Positions 1 through 8,743 of a stretch of DNA of 33,908 bases are shown here, one piece after another (position 1 is the first letter of the stretch; each line of letters opens with the position of its first letter). Source of the DNA: an uncultured Eubacteriales bacterium (lineage in GTDB: Bacteria; Bacillota; Clostridia; Oscillospirales; UBA644). A program made the position numbers and the translations under genes. The notes beneath the pieces were generated by a model that did not search any database, was not told where the DNA came from, and worked only from the letters and a program-made list of their open reading frames with translations. The stretch is from positions 1 through 33,908 of the forward strand of contig CAUHAO010000019.1 of the NCBI GenBank assembly GCA_959604355.1, read 5' to 3'.

Positions 1-113
1 GTTTTTACGGACTGCCTTTTTTATTGCGTTTTTCTTTTGCTTTTGAGATTATACACCCCGAAAACAAAATCGGTTTCTTCCTTTTGATACCTTCTTGTAT
101 ATTTGCGCAGGCC
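1..113. other. Short stretch left of the last gene, nothing assigned
   Basis: This AT-rich stretch lies downstream of the GH78-like gene. I see no convincing gene, hairpin with a T tract, or promoter in it. The transcript of the left operon probably ends here or beyond the window edge. Confidence 0.3.
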
Positions 114-1805
114 TTACATGGAGACGCCGGAGCCGGTCTCAATTTCAATCTGCTCAGGTGCCTTGTATTCAACCGAGATTTTCCCGTCGCCTGTTTTTCT
201 GCATTTCACGCTCACGGTTCCGTAAGGCGTCGGGTATTCCCCTTCCGCCCACTCAAGACCGCCAAGCTCGGGATAAATGCCTATCCTGCGGCAGCCCGGC
301 TCAAGGAGACGTATCCCCAGCACCCTTTCCGCCAGAAACGCGGCAGGAGCCGACGACCAGCCGTGACACAGGCTGTGCCTGTAACCGATATAGCAGTGAG
401 CTCCGTTATCCCCGTGAATATCGTACTCCCCCGACAGCGAGTCAAGCGCCGCGCCGTCCTTCAGCCAGTCGATGTCGAAATCCTCCCAAAAGGTGGTGGC
501 TCCGGCTTTAAGCATTCCGCCGTAATATGTTTTGAGCATCGAAAGCGCCTCGGCTGTTTTTCCCGCGTCGGCAAGCGCCGAAAGCATATAATAGCTCATA
601 AAGGTCGAAAAGCCTTTCGCCCCGCCGGGAAGCAGCACTTTCTCGGCGGCGCTTACGGGGTCGGTATGCCCCGCGAGCACCATAAGGGCGGCCGGAGCCT
701 TCAATTCGCTCACGTCGGAAACCTTGCTGCCGAGCAGCTTGCATTTTTTTAGGCACTTATCTGCGAGTTCCTTTTCGCCCATGACACCGCAAAGCTCTGC
801 TCCGGCGTCGAGCGACATCGCGAAAAGCGCGCGCACCCCCGCTTTCGCCTCCTCCCTGCCGTAGGTCGGCCAGTCTAAAAAATAGCCCATATTAAGCTGA
901 CCGAGCTTATCGCCGCCGTCGCTCTCAACCAGAGCGCAGAGCTGCTCAAGCAGTCCCTTGATATATTCCCTGTGAGACAGGGCGAAATCCGTCTCTCCGG
1001 TGTAGAAATACCAGTCGCGCGCTATCAGCAGCCACCACATTGCATATGTGACCATATTATTCGGGTACATCGGCAGCGGATTGTTGCGGCTCGCAAAATC
1101 AAGTCCCCTCAGAATACACGGATCGTTTCCGAAAACCGTCCGCACGGTCAGCATCTCAGGGTGCATATCCCCTATCCAGACCAGACGGTCACGCTTTATG
1201 CCGTCCCAGATCATTCCCTGCATATTGAGATGACAGGTATACGCCGCCACACTGTAAATATCGTTAAGTTCCCCGTCGCTGCAGCGGAAGCTGCCGAGAT
1301 AGGGTATGTCCCTGTAAGTAAAAACGCCCAGTACCGATTTGATTTTTACCGTGGCGTTATCGCTGAGCAGCTCTATGCGGATAAATCTGTATCCGGTCTG
1401 CGCGAACTCCATATCGCTGAACATCGGCAGCCTTACCGTGAAATCGCGCATTGAGTGATCGTTGGTTGAGTTCTTCTCGCCGATATCGCTCATCGCCTCT
1501 CGCGCCGATTCGCCGAAAACCAGCCTGAACTCGGGTATGCCGCTGTCGCACCCGAATACCTCGGTAAGGATTTTTACGCCGCCCGAAAACTCAAAGCCGA
1601 AATCAAGCAGAACCGCCGCATGTTCCCCACCGCCGGAATTGCTCATCACAAGGCAGTCCGGCTCGGTCGTGGAAATCTGTATATCCTTTTTTATAAAAAT
1701 ATTTTCCTCGCCGCTTACGTCTCCCGCCTTAAAAAGCAGTTTTTCGGGCATAAGATACTTCTTTATCTTTTCGTCCTGTCCGCAGAAATTCATTTTTGAT
1801 ATCAT
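114..1805 (-). CDS. GH78-like alpha-L-rhamnosidase family protein
   Basis: A 563-residue protein without a signal peptide, so probably cytoplasmic. The N-terminal third is beta-rich. The middle and C-terminal parts look like the (alpha/alpha)6 barrel plus C-terminal beta domain of GH78. A segment near residues 200-216 reads DGIKRDRLVWIGD, matching the conserved acidic motif of GH78 enzymes. Later motifs such as FWEDFD and the HG-W pattern near HSLCHGWSSAP also fit. Known GH78 members release terminal alpha-L-rhamnose. It is shorter than many GH78 enzymes (often 900 residues or more), so extra carbohydrate-binding domains are absent. The ATG follows an AAAGGA site by 10 bases, and the gene begins 33 bases after the phosphodiesterase gene. 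It is the last gene of the left operon. Family assignment is good; exact sugar specificity is not known. Confidence 0.8.
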   Translation of the reverse strand: MISKMNFCGQDEKIKKYLMPEKLLFKAGDVSGEENIFIKKDIQISTTEPDCLVMSNSGGGEHAAVLLDFGFEFSGGVKILTEVFGCDSGIPEFRLVFGESAREAMSDIGEKNSTNDHSMRDFTVRLPMFSDMEFAQTGYRFIRIELLSDNATVKIKSVLGVFTYRDIPYLGSFRCSDGELNDIYSVAAYTCHLNMQGMIWDGIKRDRLVWIGDMHPEMLTVRTVFGNDPCILRGLDFASRNNPLPMYPNNMVTYAMWWLLIARDWYFYTGETDFALSHREYIKGLLEQLCALVESDGGDKLGQLNMGYFLDWPTYGREEAKAGVRALFAMSLDAGAELCGVMGEKELADKCLKKCKLLGSKVSDVSELKAPAALMVLAGHTDPVSAAEKVLLPGGAKGFSTFMSYYMLSALADAGKTAEALSMLKTYYGGMLKAGATTFWEDFDIDWLKDGAALDSLSGEYDIHGDNGAHCYIGYRHSLCHGWSSAPAAFLAERVLGIRLLEPGCRRIGIYPELGGLEWAEGEYPTPYGTVSVKCRKTGDGKISVEYKAPEQIEIETGSGVSM

Positions 1806-1838
1806 GGCGCTTTAATCCTTTCGTTCGCAGATATAATG

Positions 1839-2561
1839 TTATTCCAGAATATTTGTGGTTATATAATCGACGCCCCAGCCGGCGAGCTTCTCGCCCTCCT
1901 CGGGTGAGTCGCAGGTCCAGCAGTTGACGGTTATGCCGTTATCGTGCAGTCTTTTTATGTTTTCCTCATTAAGACGCTGATAGAAAATATCAAGATCGAT
2001 GCGGTCGCCGGCAAGACGGCTTATAAGACCGTCGGTAACCTCTTCGCCCGTAAGGAACTGAACCGGCTGTTCGGGAAGTATTTTTTTGACGTCGGTCAGA
2101 TTTCCGTAATCAAAGGAAATAAATATCGTGTTCTCAAGCTGTCCGATGCTCTCGGTGATTTTAATTATTTCCCCGATATGCTCAAACGCGAATCTGTTTT
2201 TCAGCTCAAGCACGGCCGTTTTCTCGTATTTGCGGCATATCCTCATATACTCCTCCAGCGACGGTATTTTCAGCTCGATTCTTCCCGCGCTTCCGTCGTT
2301 GTCGTTCAGATATATGTTTCTCAGAACCTCAAAATCCGTATTTTCCACGGTCAGGCCGGTATTGGAGACATTCGAGGTGACGTCATCGTGAATAATGACA
2401 TATTTGCCGTCCTTTGTGATATGTACGTCGGTTTCAATTCCGAAATAGCTGCGGTTTCCCGCCGCGGCGAAGGCGATCGAGGTATTCTGCGGCTCTATTC
2501 CGCTGAGTCCCCTGTGCGCTATCATCTTGGTTTTGCTTTTTTTGATTTTAACAGTCTGCAT
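1839..2561 (-). CDS. Glycerophosphodiester phosphodiesterase
   Basis: A GDPD-family TIM-barrel enzyme, about 240 residues, with no signal peptide. The family hydrolyses glycerophosphodiesters to sn-glycerol 3-phosphate and an alcohol. The signature is clear from the ATG used here: HRG at residues 16-18, the P-x-N-T segment at 24-27, the metal ligands in GIETDVH (E43, D45) and the catalytic histidine in IIHDD (H58). A later LELKNR segment matches the conserved E-x-K. I chose the ATG at 2561 because GAGGTGG lies just upstream; an in-frame GTG nine bases earlier overlaps that ribosome site. It sits between a secreted phosphodiester glycosidase and a GH78-like gene. A role on phosphodiester groups released from the imported glycan is plausible but is inference; general phospholipid turnover is the alternative. 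Confidence 0.9.
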   Translation of the reverse strand: MQTVKIKKSKTKMIAHRGLSGIEPQNTSIAFAAAGNRSYFGIETDVHITKDGKYVIIHDDVTSNVSNTGLTVENTDFEVLRNIYLNDNDGSAGRIELKIPSLEEYMRICRKYEKTAVLELKNRFAFEHIGEIIKITESIGQLENTIFISFDYGNLTDVKKILPEQPVQFLTGEEVTDGLISRLAGDRIDLDIFYQRLNEENIKRLHDNGITVNCWTCDSPEEGEKLAGWGVDYITTNILE

Positions 2562-2614
2562 TTTTACCACCTCAGAAATATTCGATAATATATTTTAACG
2601 CTGCGCAAAAATTT

Positions 2615-4255
2615 CTATTGCTCTTTTTTCCTGCGTTTAAATCGGTACAGCAGTATCGCGCCGGCAGCAAGCGCCGCCGCAGCTGTCACAGACACCGCGG
2701 TAATAATAATTGCCGCCGAAACACCGCCGTTTTCCGAGACTTCTGTGCCGTCAGACTCTTCCGCCTCAGCAGCGCTTTCCTTATTCTCTGCGCTATCAGT
2801 GACTTCTGTGCCGTCGTCGGTCTGCGGCCCGGTTGGTTCGGCAGAATCCGGCGGGGACTGTGTGCCCGCATTTTCTCCGGAAGACTCGGGATTTCCTGCC
2901 GGTCCGCTCTGGCTTGCGCTCGGACCGGACTGTGAGCCGGTGTCCGAATTATCTGCGGACGGCGTATCCGGCAGCGTGTTGAATGAATCCTTCACAATAT
3001 CCGGCTCGCCGTCATACGGCACCAGCAGTATTCCGTTCGCCAGGCTTCTCTGCGCCCCGTCGCTCGGACTGTTGGCGACCTTCAGGCCGCCGTCGTTTAT
3101 AACCATGGTGGTGGAGCCGCCTCCGTCAAGGTGGATCGCGTTATAGCAGCCCTGCTCGAGCATAAGCTGAGCCAGCTGATAAACGGTTATGCCCTTGCTG
3201 TATCCGGGCTGACGCCCGTCCACCGTAAGCATTATAACCATTCCGTCCTTCTTTACTCCGACCGCCGTCATGGGCGACAGGGACGAATATCCGCCCGTAT
3301 CCGAAGAACCGCTCAGCCCCGAATTTATCCAGCCGTCGATAATAAGCATCTGTACCCCGCCCATGGCGAATTTTACGTTGTTCCATCTCTCCTGCGCGTA
3401 TTCAAAGCTGAAATATACCGTTTGTCCCGGCTTCAGTCCCCTCAACATATCCTTATAAAAATTACAGCCCGACAGCACAACGCAGCCGTCTTCTATCCCG
3501 GTGTTTCCCTTTCCGGGCTCGGCAAGCCTTTCGACGGTGCCCTCAAGCACGTCTCCGCCCCTGACCTTGCCTTTCTTTACTCTGATTACAACCTCCTGGC
3601 CTCCTGTGCTGTCTGTCATGGTGGAGGCGCCGAACTTATCGGTATACAGAACCAGCGCGTCCGGACAGTAATCGGAATATGAGCCGTCCATGCGCATACG
3701 GTTTATATGATTCACAGTATATGAATTGTCTTCCGTATAGAAAGTGATGTCCATATGCGGCGCGTAATCCACGAAAGCGGTATTGTCGTCATACATCGCG
3801 ATGCAGTAGGGGTCGCACCCGTTAGGCGGATTGGGCTCGCCTTTATACGGAACCGGCGGACTTGTATACAGCTCCCCGTCCTGAACCATAAAATCAAAAG
3901 GTATTCCCAGGCCTTCGGAAATATCCATCGAGAAAAAACCGCCGTTTATGCCGCCTATGACTCCGCCCTCATATATCGAATCTGCGTCCTGCGACATTCC
4001 GAGCAGGGGCTGAAGTCCCGTAACGCTCCGGTTTGAGAGCCCCAGCTTCAGCTCCGCCTTTTTCTCTGACGGATTGAATGAAAGCGAGTGCATTTTTATT
4101 TCCCCGCTCTCGGTCGAGGTATCCCAGTACTCATATGTGACCCCGTAGCCCAGATTTTCGGTTTTTGACGGATTTTCGTTCTTAAGCACCGCCGCGCCGG
4201 ATACCATGACAGGTATAAGCAGAATCACAAATAATACAGCCGCCGCTTTTTTCAT
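2615..4255 (-). CDS. Membrane-anchored phosphodiester glycosidase (NAGPA/DUF2233 domain)
   Basis: A 546-residue secreted protein. Residues 1-21 are a signal peptide. The body matches the phosphodiester glycosidase (NAGPA, DUF2233) family: GGINGGFF near 101-108, a VDGRQPG segment near 345, and HLDGGGSTT near 375. The family includes the lysosomal enzyme that removes GlcNAc from GlcNAc-1-phospho-mannose, and several bacterial exo- or endo-phosphodiester hydrolases. From about residue 420 to 500 comes a Ser/Gly/Glu/Pro-rich linker, then one hydrophobic helix and a KRRKKEQ tail, so the catalytic domain should face outward. There is no LPXTG motif. The start follows a GGAGAG site and lies three bases after the GH127-like stop, suggesting translational coupling. 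Substrate unknown; a sugar-1-phosphate diester on a glycan or teichoic acid fits the family. Confidence 0.85.
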   Translation of the reverse strand: MKKAAAVLFVILLIPVMVSGAAVLKNENPSKTENLGYGVTYEYWDTSTESGEIKMHSLSFNPSEKKAELKLGLSNRSVTGLQPLLGMSQDADSIYEGGVIGGINGGFFSMDISEGLGIPFDFMVQDGELYTSPPVPYKGEPNPPNGCDPYCIAMYDDNTAFVDYAPHMDITFYTEDNSYTVNHINRMRMDGSYSDYCPDALVLYTDKFGASTMTDSTGGQEVVIRVKKGKVRGGDVLEGTVERLAEPGKGNTGIEDGCVVLSGCNFYKDMLRGLKPGQTVYFSFEYAQERWNNVKFAMGGVQMLIIDGWINSGLSGSSDTGGYSSLSPMTAVGVKKDGMVIMLTVDGRQPGYSKGITVYQLAQLMLEQGCYNAIHLDGGGSTTMVINDGGLKVANSPSDGAQRSLANGILLVPYDGEPDIVKDSFNTLPDTPSADNSDTGSQSGPSASQSGPAGNPESSGENAGTQSPPDSAEPTGPQTDDGTEVTDSAENKESAAEAEESDGTEVSENGGVSAAIIITAVSVTAAAALAAGAILLYRFKRRKKEQ

Positions 4256-4258
4256 AGG

Positions 4259-5887
4259 CTACTCTCCGTCTTTCCTGAATATTATCTGAAGTCTTTCGTT
4301 GAGCATGCTTTCACGGTCAAGCTTATAGCTGTCGGTCAGCGGACGCAGAACCGTATTTTCACCGCACGAGTAAACCCCCGGCCGGACGGAGGCAAGCGCC
4401 GCGGGATCAATTTTTTTCTCCTCCTTTGTGTCGGTGCCGAGAAGCAGAAAACCGTGGCTTACCGTAAAATATCCGGGAACGGAATGTTTTTCCGCTTCCC
4501 CGGTGATAAGCGGAATCTCAAATTCAAGCCCCGCCGCCGAATTTGCCGGCATATCAAAAACCGTAAAGCCGTTTTCAACCGGAGGGTTCGAGGTTTTGAC
4601 ACCGTTTACCGTAACCGAGAACTTTTTGGCGTAAGACGGGACAAAAAGCGCCAGACGGTTTTCCGGCAGTGAACCGTGAAGCTCAAGCCGCACCCTGCCC
4701 TCAAGCGGGTAGGCGGTTATTATCTCCAGCTTTCCGTCAGGGAGGCTTAACTCCGCCGGATTGTAAAGACCTATATGGACAACGCCGTCCTCTTCCATTG
4801 CTATTGCGGAGGAAACCTCCGCGAGGCCCTCCCCGCCGCGCATGGTGCAGCACCAGTAAGCGTCTCCGCCGTCGCCGGCGGCGGCAAGAAATATCTGATC
4901 CCCCACGGTACAGTTGTCCAGTCCGAAGCCGCCGTTGCTGCGCTGCGCGTGGCAGAGCGCGTTAAAATATATTTTCTGCGCCGTCTCAAAATACTCTATC
5001 TCACCGGTAGCGCGGAAAAGGCCGGCGGCAGCCATAAACGAATCGACGATGGCGCACGGCTCTGTCCAGAAAGGTCTTCCGAACCAGTTGCAGTTGGCGT
5101 AATTGCGGGTCATGCCCTCATCCATATAAAGCGAAAAAATACGTTTAGCAATATCAAGCAGTTTTTCATCGCGCACGCTTTCGTAAAAACACAGTATTCC
5201 TCTGAGCGCGGACAGGGTAGCATGGGTCTGCATTGATATTCCCGTAAAATCAATCGCGGAATATTCCTCCGCCATCTCATAAAGCAGTTCTTTAAGACCC
5301 GGCATATCCAAAACCTTATACGCCCTGCTCAGACCGTCCATACACATATATGCGCAGCCGATATCGGTCGAGAGATACCAGCCGTTAATGCAGTCGCCCG
5401 TAAGCTCGCCGTCCGGTCTGCCCTCGAAAACCCTTTCCTCCGGCTTCAGCGGATATGAGGCATATGCCCCTTTAAGCGGCATATAAAGATTTTTGACTAT
5501 TTTTTCGGCCGCGCCGAGAGCCTGCCGCGAACCGGTCAGACGGAAATACTCGAGCAGCGCCCTGAGAAGCCAGTTATGACCCGAAAGCTGCTGTTCGTCG
5601 AACTGTCCTTCGGGAAGGATTTTCCCGAGATACCCTTTTTCGTTGAAATTTCCGTAAACCTTCCGCAGAATCTCGCGCAGATATGAAGGCTCCCTGCCGG
5701 TCGCCTCCATCTGTCTTACAAGCGCCAGCAGCGTGCGCCCCTCGGCGTCCGCCGGCCAGCCGCCGGAATCGAGTCTGCAAACCGCGTCAGGCATATAAAT
5801 ATCCGATTCGAGCCTGACGCTGTTAAGCAGCAGCCTGTGCGCCAGACCGCCCAAGACGGTTATTTTTTCCAGTGGAATACTTTTCAT
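4259..5887 (-). CDS. GH127-like (DUF1680) glycoside hydrolase
   Basis: A protein of about 542 residues with no signal peptide. It resembles GH127/DUF1680 enzymes, whose characterised members are beta-L-arabinofuranosidases using a zinc-bound cysteine cluster. The N-terminal two thirds form an alpha-helical barrel with SGHNWLLRALLEY and an aromatic NCNWFGRPFWTEP stretch. A YWCC pair near residue 345 fits the family's metal-binding cysteines. The C-terminal part is beta-rich. The reading frame stays open to an ATG at 5941, but a strong promoter predicts a transcript start near 5947, so that ATG would be almost leaderless. The ATG at 5887, ten bases after a GGAAAGG site, or the one at 5896, is more likely. 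First gene of the left operon. Arabinofuranosidase activity is family-based inference. Confidence 0.75.
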   Translation of the reverse strand: MKSIPLEKITVLGGLAHRLLLNSVRLESDIYMPDAVCRLDSGGWPADAEGRTLLALVRQMEATGREPSYLREILRKVYGNFNEKGYLGKILPEGQFDEQQLSGHNWLLRALLEYFRLTGSRQALGAAEKIVKNLYMPLKGAYASYPLKPEERVFEGRPDGELTGDCINGWYLSTDIGCAYMCMDGLSRAYKVLDMPGLKELLYEMAEEYSAIDFTGISMQTHATLSALRGILCFYESVRDEKLLDIAKRIFSLYMDEGMTRNYANCNWFGRPFWTEPCAIVDSFMAAAGLFRATGEIEYFETAQKIYFNALCHAQRSNGGFGLDNCTVGDQIFLAAAGDGGDAYWCCTMRGGEGLAEVSSAIAMEEDGVVHIGLYNPAELSLPDGKLEIITAYPLEGRVRLELHGSLPENRLALFVPSYAKKFSVTVNGVKTSNPPVENGFTVFDMPANSAAGLEFEIPLITGEAEKHSVPGYFTVSHGFLLLGTDTKEEKKIDPAALASVRPGVYSCGENTVLRPLTDSYKLDRESMLNERLQIIFRKDGE

Positions 5888-5953
5888 TTTTTTCATGCCT
5901 TTCCGAAGATGCTTCCGCGCAAAAGACCAGAGCGTTAACATTCCCGCAGAAAC

Positions 5954-5982
5954 ATTATATTAAATTCAAAATTGTATATCAA
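5954..5982 (-). promoter_or_regulatory. Sigma-A-type promoter of the left glycan operon
   Basis: On the minus strand TTGATA (5982-5977) is followed after exactly 17 bases by TATAAT (5959-5954). This should start transcription near 5947 and drive the GH127-like, phosphodiester glycosidase, GDPD and GH78-like genes. No copy of the ACACGTGT operator is present here, so LacI control of this unit is not supported. Confidence 0.8.
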
Positions 5983-6037
5983 TCGTTTTTTTTACATCAG
6001 TATACCGTTTTCCGTGCGGTATTGTTCCGTTATACAA

Positions 6038-6070
6038 TACAGGAGCCCGGCAAAGAGGCGGGCTCCTGTA
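6038..6070 (-). terminator. Terminator-like hairpin after the CBM9 surface protein gene
   Basis: A perfect 12-bp inverted repeat (TACAGGAGCCCG and CGGGCTCCTGTA) with a 9-base loop lies about 33 bases after the stop codon. The following minus-strand bases (TTGTATAACGG) are only weakly T-rich, so the U tract is poor. A competing smaller pairing of GTATTG with CAATAC (6019-6040) overlaps it. Confidence 0.6.
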
Positions 6071-6102
6071 ACATTACCGTTTATATCCGCGGTTTCCGGC
6101 TG

Positions 6103-8667
6103 CTATGCCCTGCGTCTCTTTATCACATACACGCAGGTAACCGCGAGACTGCCGATTAAAAGAACTACTGCCGGAAGCAGCACTGTTTTGCTGCCGGTTG
6201 TGGGAAGATTATTTCCGCTCTCTCCTGATATATCTGTGGAGGGCTCCTCCTCTTCGCCGCCGATATCGGGCGTAACGTAACCGTCGTCCGGAATCTGGCC
6301 GTCCTGACCCGGCTTCTCGGTTCCGCCCTGCTCCGCCGGATCCGGCCTGCCCGAGCCGCCCGCCGCCGTCAGGGTATAATTACCGGTCATATTGTCCCAG
6401 GTGCTGTCGCCGTACGAAATATACATTCCCTGATCAAGCGAGGTGTCGCCTGAAAAATCGTCGTTCTGCTTTACGGTTATTCCGAAAACATCGGAAAGCT
6501 CATCAACGCCGAGCGTCTCCCAGGGAATTGATATCTCAAGGTACCATCCGAAATCGGTTGTTGTGCAGGCGGATTTTATATTATCGAATTTGCCCGCCGC
6601 GAGATCCTCGCGCTGCGAGCCGCTCGCGCCCGCGGCGATAACCGGCTTTCCGTCCTCCTGATATGTGAATATCAGCTGTATGTCGCCGTCGGCGTACGCG
6701 CCCTTGCGGTTTGAAGCGGAGAAATAAAATTCAAGAGCGTCATACTGGAAGGTATAAATTTCGCCGTTCCCGTCGTCCGCGAAGGCTTTATCGCTGCTGT
6801 AAAACGGCGTGGTATCAATCATTTTAGCCGCGAAATAGAGATTCTGCTTATCCCAGGCGTATTTAAGCTGCAGCGGCTTTCCGGTGGCCTCATCGGTATA
6901 TGTGTAGAAGCCGCCGTTCCATACAGCCTCGTTAAGCTCGCCGTCAATCTGAAGCTCTGCCCCGCTCTTCTCCGCCGAAAGCGCTTTGGGTTCGCCGGAT
7001 TTTTCAGATGCGTTTTCCGTGGAAAGCGAAAGCGTGAAATTGCCTGTCATAATATTCCACTGCGCGTCCCCGTAGGAAATATAGGTTCCCTTGTCAAACG
7101 CCGTGTCCTCAGGATAATCATCGTTCTGCTTTACGCTGATTCCGAATACCGAGGTAAGATCGGTAACACCGAGAGCCGTCCAAGGTACGGCGGCCTCAAA
7201 ATTCCAGCCCGACGCGTTTGTCTCGCAGGCGGTTCTGACCTGCGCATACTTTCCTGCGGCGTAGTTTTCCGCCTGATTTCCGCTGCCGCCCACTCTGAGA
7301 GCCGGAGCGCCGTCTGTCTGGTAGGTGAAAATAAACTGCACATCGTCGTCGGCATATTCACCCTCGGTATTTTTCCCCGAGAAATAAAACTCAAGACAGT
7401 CATACTGAAACGAATACGCGGCATCAGCGGCGGCGCCGGCTTCGTCCTTGAATATCTTATCGGTATTGCAGAACGGCGTGACGTCTATCATTTTCGCCGC
7501 GAGATATAGATTATCATCGTCCCATACAAACTTGAACTGCAGCGGCTTTCCGTAGGATTCATCGGTATATGTGACAAATCCGCCTTTCCATACGTCGTCG
7601 GCAAGACTTCCGTCAATTTCCGGCGTTTTATCGGCCTTAAGCGCCGAAATATTCACCTTGTCGCCGTCCATCACGGAAACCGGCGCGGCGTAAACCGCTC
7701 CGGCAATTCCGCCGGCCTCCTCGCCGTTTCCGCAGTCGGCTATATAAACCGTGTCGCCGCCTATTGCCGACTGTACGAAGTTGCCCGAAAGTCCGCTTAC
7801 GGTATACTGCCCGAGAATATTCAGTCCGGTGTCAAGCAGGGTTATTGTGCCGTCGTTGCCCGAACTGCTGATTAAAATATGCGTATCTTTAAGCACAATT
7901 CCGTAGGCTCTGTTTACGGTCGCCTGAGCCAGAATTTCTCCGGAAGCGTTTATCTTGTAAACGCCGTATATGCTGTTCTCAACACCGGTCACGTATACGT
8001 TGCCCATACCGTCCGCGGCGAGATAATAGGGCGAAAATCCCGTTGAAAGAACCCCGTCGGACGCGAAGCCGCTGTAAAGCGTGATGTTCTCGGGATCGGT
8101 AACGTCATAGCAGCGTATGGAATAATTGCTGTAACAGATTGCCGCATAGCATAAATATCTGTCTCCCTGCTTTACCACTGTTATCCCGTTTACTCCTATC
8201 GCTGTTCCCGCCTCGGCTACCGTATCGGTAATATGCGATATTTCGGTCATATCGGACTGCCGGACGGCGGCAAGCGTCAGCATATGGTTGTTGCCGTTTT
8301 CGGCGTGGGTTATCCCGACGAAAAGGTTGCCCCTGTCGTCGGTCGCCAATCCCTTCGGATATCTGTCAATATCAAGCGATATCTCGGGAATGGCGGGCGT
8401 GTACGCATCGACTATACTGCCGTCCGCGGCATCAATTTTCAGAACGTTTCGTGTATTCTGCAGAAAGCCGGCATACAGGTATTCCCCGTCCTGCGACGCC
8501 GCAAGGCCCCTTAATTCATATCCTAAATCCGTATCTGCAAGCGTGAAAGTGTAAAGAGATTTGAAAGGCACTTCCTCCGCCGCCGAAAGGACAGAGGAAA
8601 AAGCCGATATAAAGCACGCGGAAAGCGTTACTGCCATAACCGTTACGATTGATAAAATCTTCTTCAT
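6103..8667 (-). CDS. Sortase-anchored surface protein with propeller-like region and two CBM9-like domains
   Basis: An 854-residue surface protein. A signal peptide (about residues 1-29) precedes a region at about 35-330 that looks like a beta-propeller, with repeated short strands of the type DGEYLYAGFLQN and DRGNLFVGIT. Two related domains follow, at about 342-546 and 557-767. Each begins with an EIDG-W-GGF-TYTDE pattern and contains LYLAAKM or LYFAAKM, LEFYFS and W--E--IPW or AVPW elements, typical of CBM9/DOMON-like carbohydrate-binding modules. An acidic, proline- and glycine-rich linker leads to LPTTG (821-825), a hydrophobic helix and KRRRA, a classic sortase anchor. The ATG follows AGGAGG by five bases. 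It is likely a glycan-binding wall protein; I see no evidence for a catalytic site. The gene begins just after a strong terminator and I see no clear promoter for it. Confidence 0.82.
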   Translation of the reverse strand: MKKILSIVTVMAVTLSACFISAFSSVLSAAEEVPFKSLYTFTLADTDLGYELRGLAASQDGEYLYAGFLQNTRNVLKIDAADGSIVDAYTPAIPEISLDIDRYPKGLATDDRGNLFVGITHAENGNNHMLTLAAVRQSDMTEISHITDTVAEAGTAIGVNGITVVKQGDRYLCYAAICYSNYSIRCYDVTDPENITLYSGFASDGVLSTGFSPYYLAADGMGNVYVTGVENSIYGVYKINASGEILAQATVNRAYGIVLKDTHILISSSGNDGTITLLDTGLNILGQYTVSGLSGNFVQSAIGGDTVYIADCGNGEEAGGIAGAVYAAPVSVMDGDKVNISALKADKTPEIDGSLADDVWKGGFVTYTDESYGKPLQFKFVWDDDNLYLAAKMIDVTPFCNTDKIFKDEAGAAADAAYSFQYDCLEFYFSGKNTEGEYADDDVQFIFTYQTDGAPALRVGGSGNQAENYAAGKYAQVRTACETNASGWNFEAAVPWTALGVTDLTSVFGISVKQNDDYPEDTAFDKGTYISYGDAQWNIMTGNFTLSLSTENASEKSGEPKALSAEKSGAELQIDGELNEAVWNGGFYTYTDEATGKPLQLKYAWDKQNLYFAAKMIDTTPFYSSDKAFADDGNGEIYTFQYDALEFYFSASNRKGAYADGDIQLIFTYQEDGKPVIAAGASGSQREDLAAGKFDNIKSACTTTDFGWYLEISIPWETLGVDELSDVFGITVKQNDDFSGDTSLDQGMYISYGDSTWDNMTGNYTLTAAGGSGRPDPAEQGGTEKPGQDGQIPDDGYVTPDIGGEEEEPSTDISGESGNNLPTTGSKTVLLPAVVLLIGSLAVTCVYVIKRRRA

Positions 8668-8684
8668 AAGAACCTCCTGTTTAC

Positions 8685-8727
8685 TTTTTTAAAAAATTCT
8701 GCCTGACGAAAGAATCCGTCAGGCAGA
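8685..8727 (-). terminator. Intrinsic terminator after the repeat surface protein
   Basis: On the minus strand a 10-bp perfect stem (TCTGCCTGAC with GTCAGGCAGA) and 10-base loop is followed by AATTTTTTAAAAAAG. This is a well-formed Rho-independent terminator 17 bases after the stop codon of the repeat protein. Confidence 0.85.
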
Positions 8728-8743
8728 GCAGACAAACCGAATT

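Noticed and set aside
24..752. Open reading frame of 242 codons on the plus strand opposite the GH78-like gene
   Set aside because: It lies wholly within a well-supported minus-strand enzyme, has no recognisable domain, and is most simply an antisense shadow of a GC-rich coding region.
1944..2588. Plus-strand frame of 214 codons opposite the GDPD gene
   Set aside because: The minus-strand frame carries all GDPD signature residues. The plus-strand translation shows no family features, so it is a shadow.
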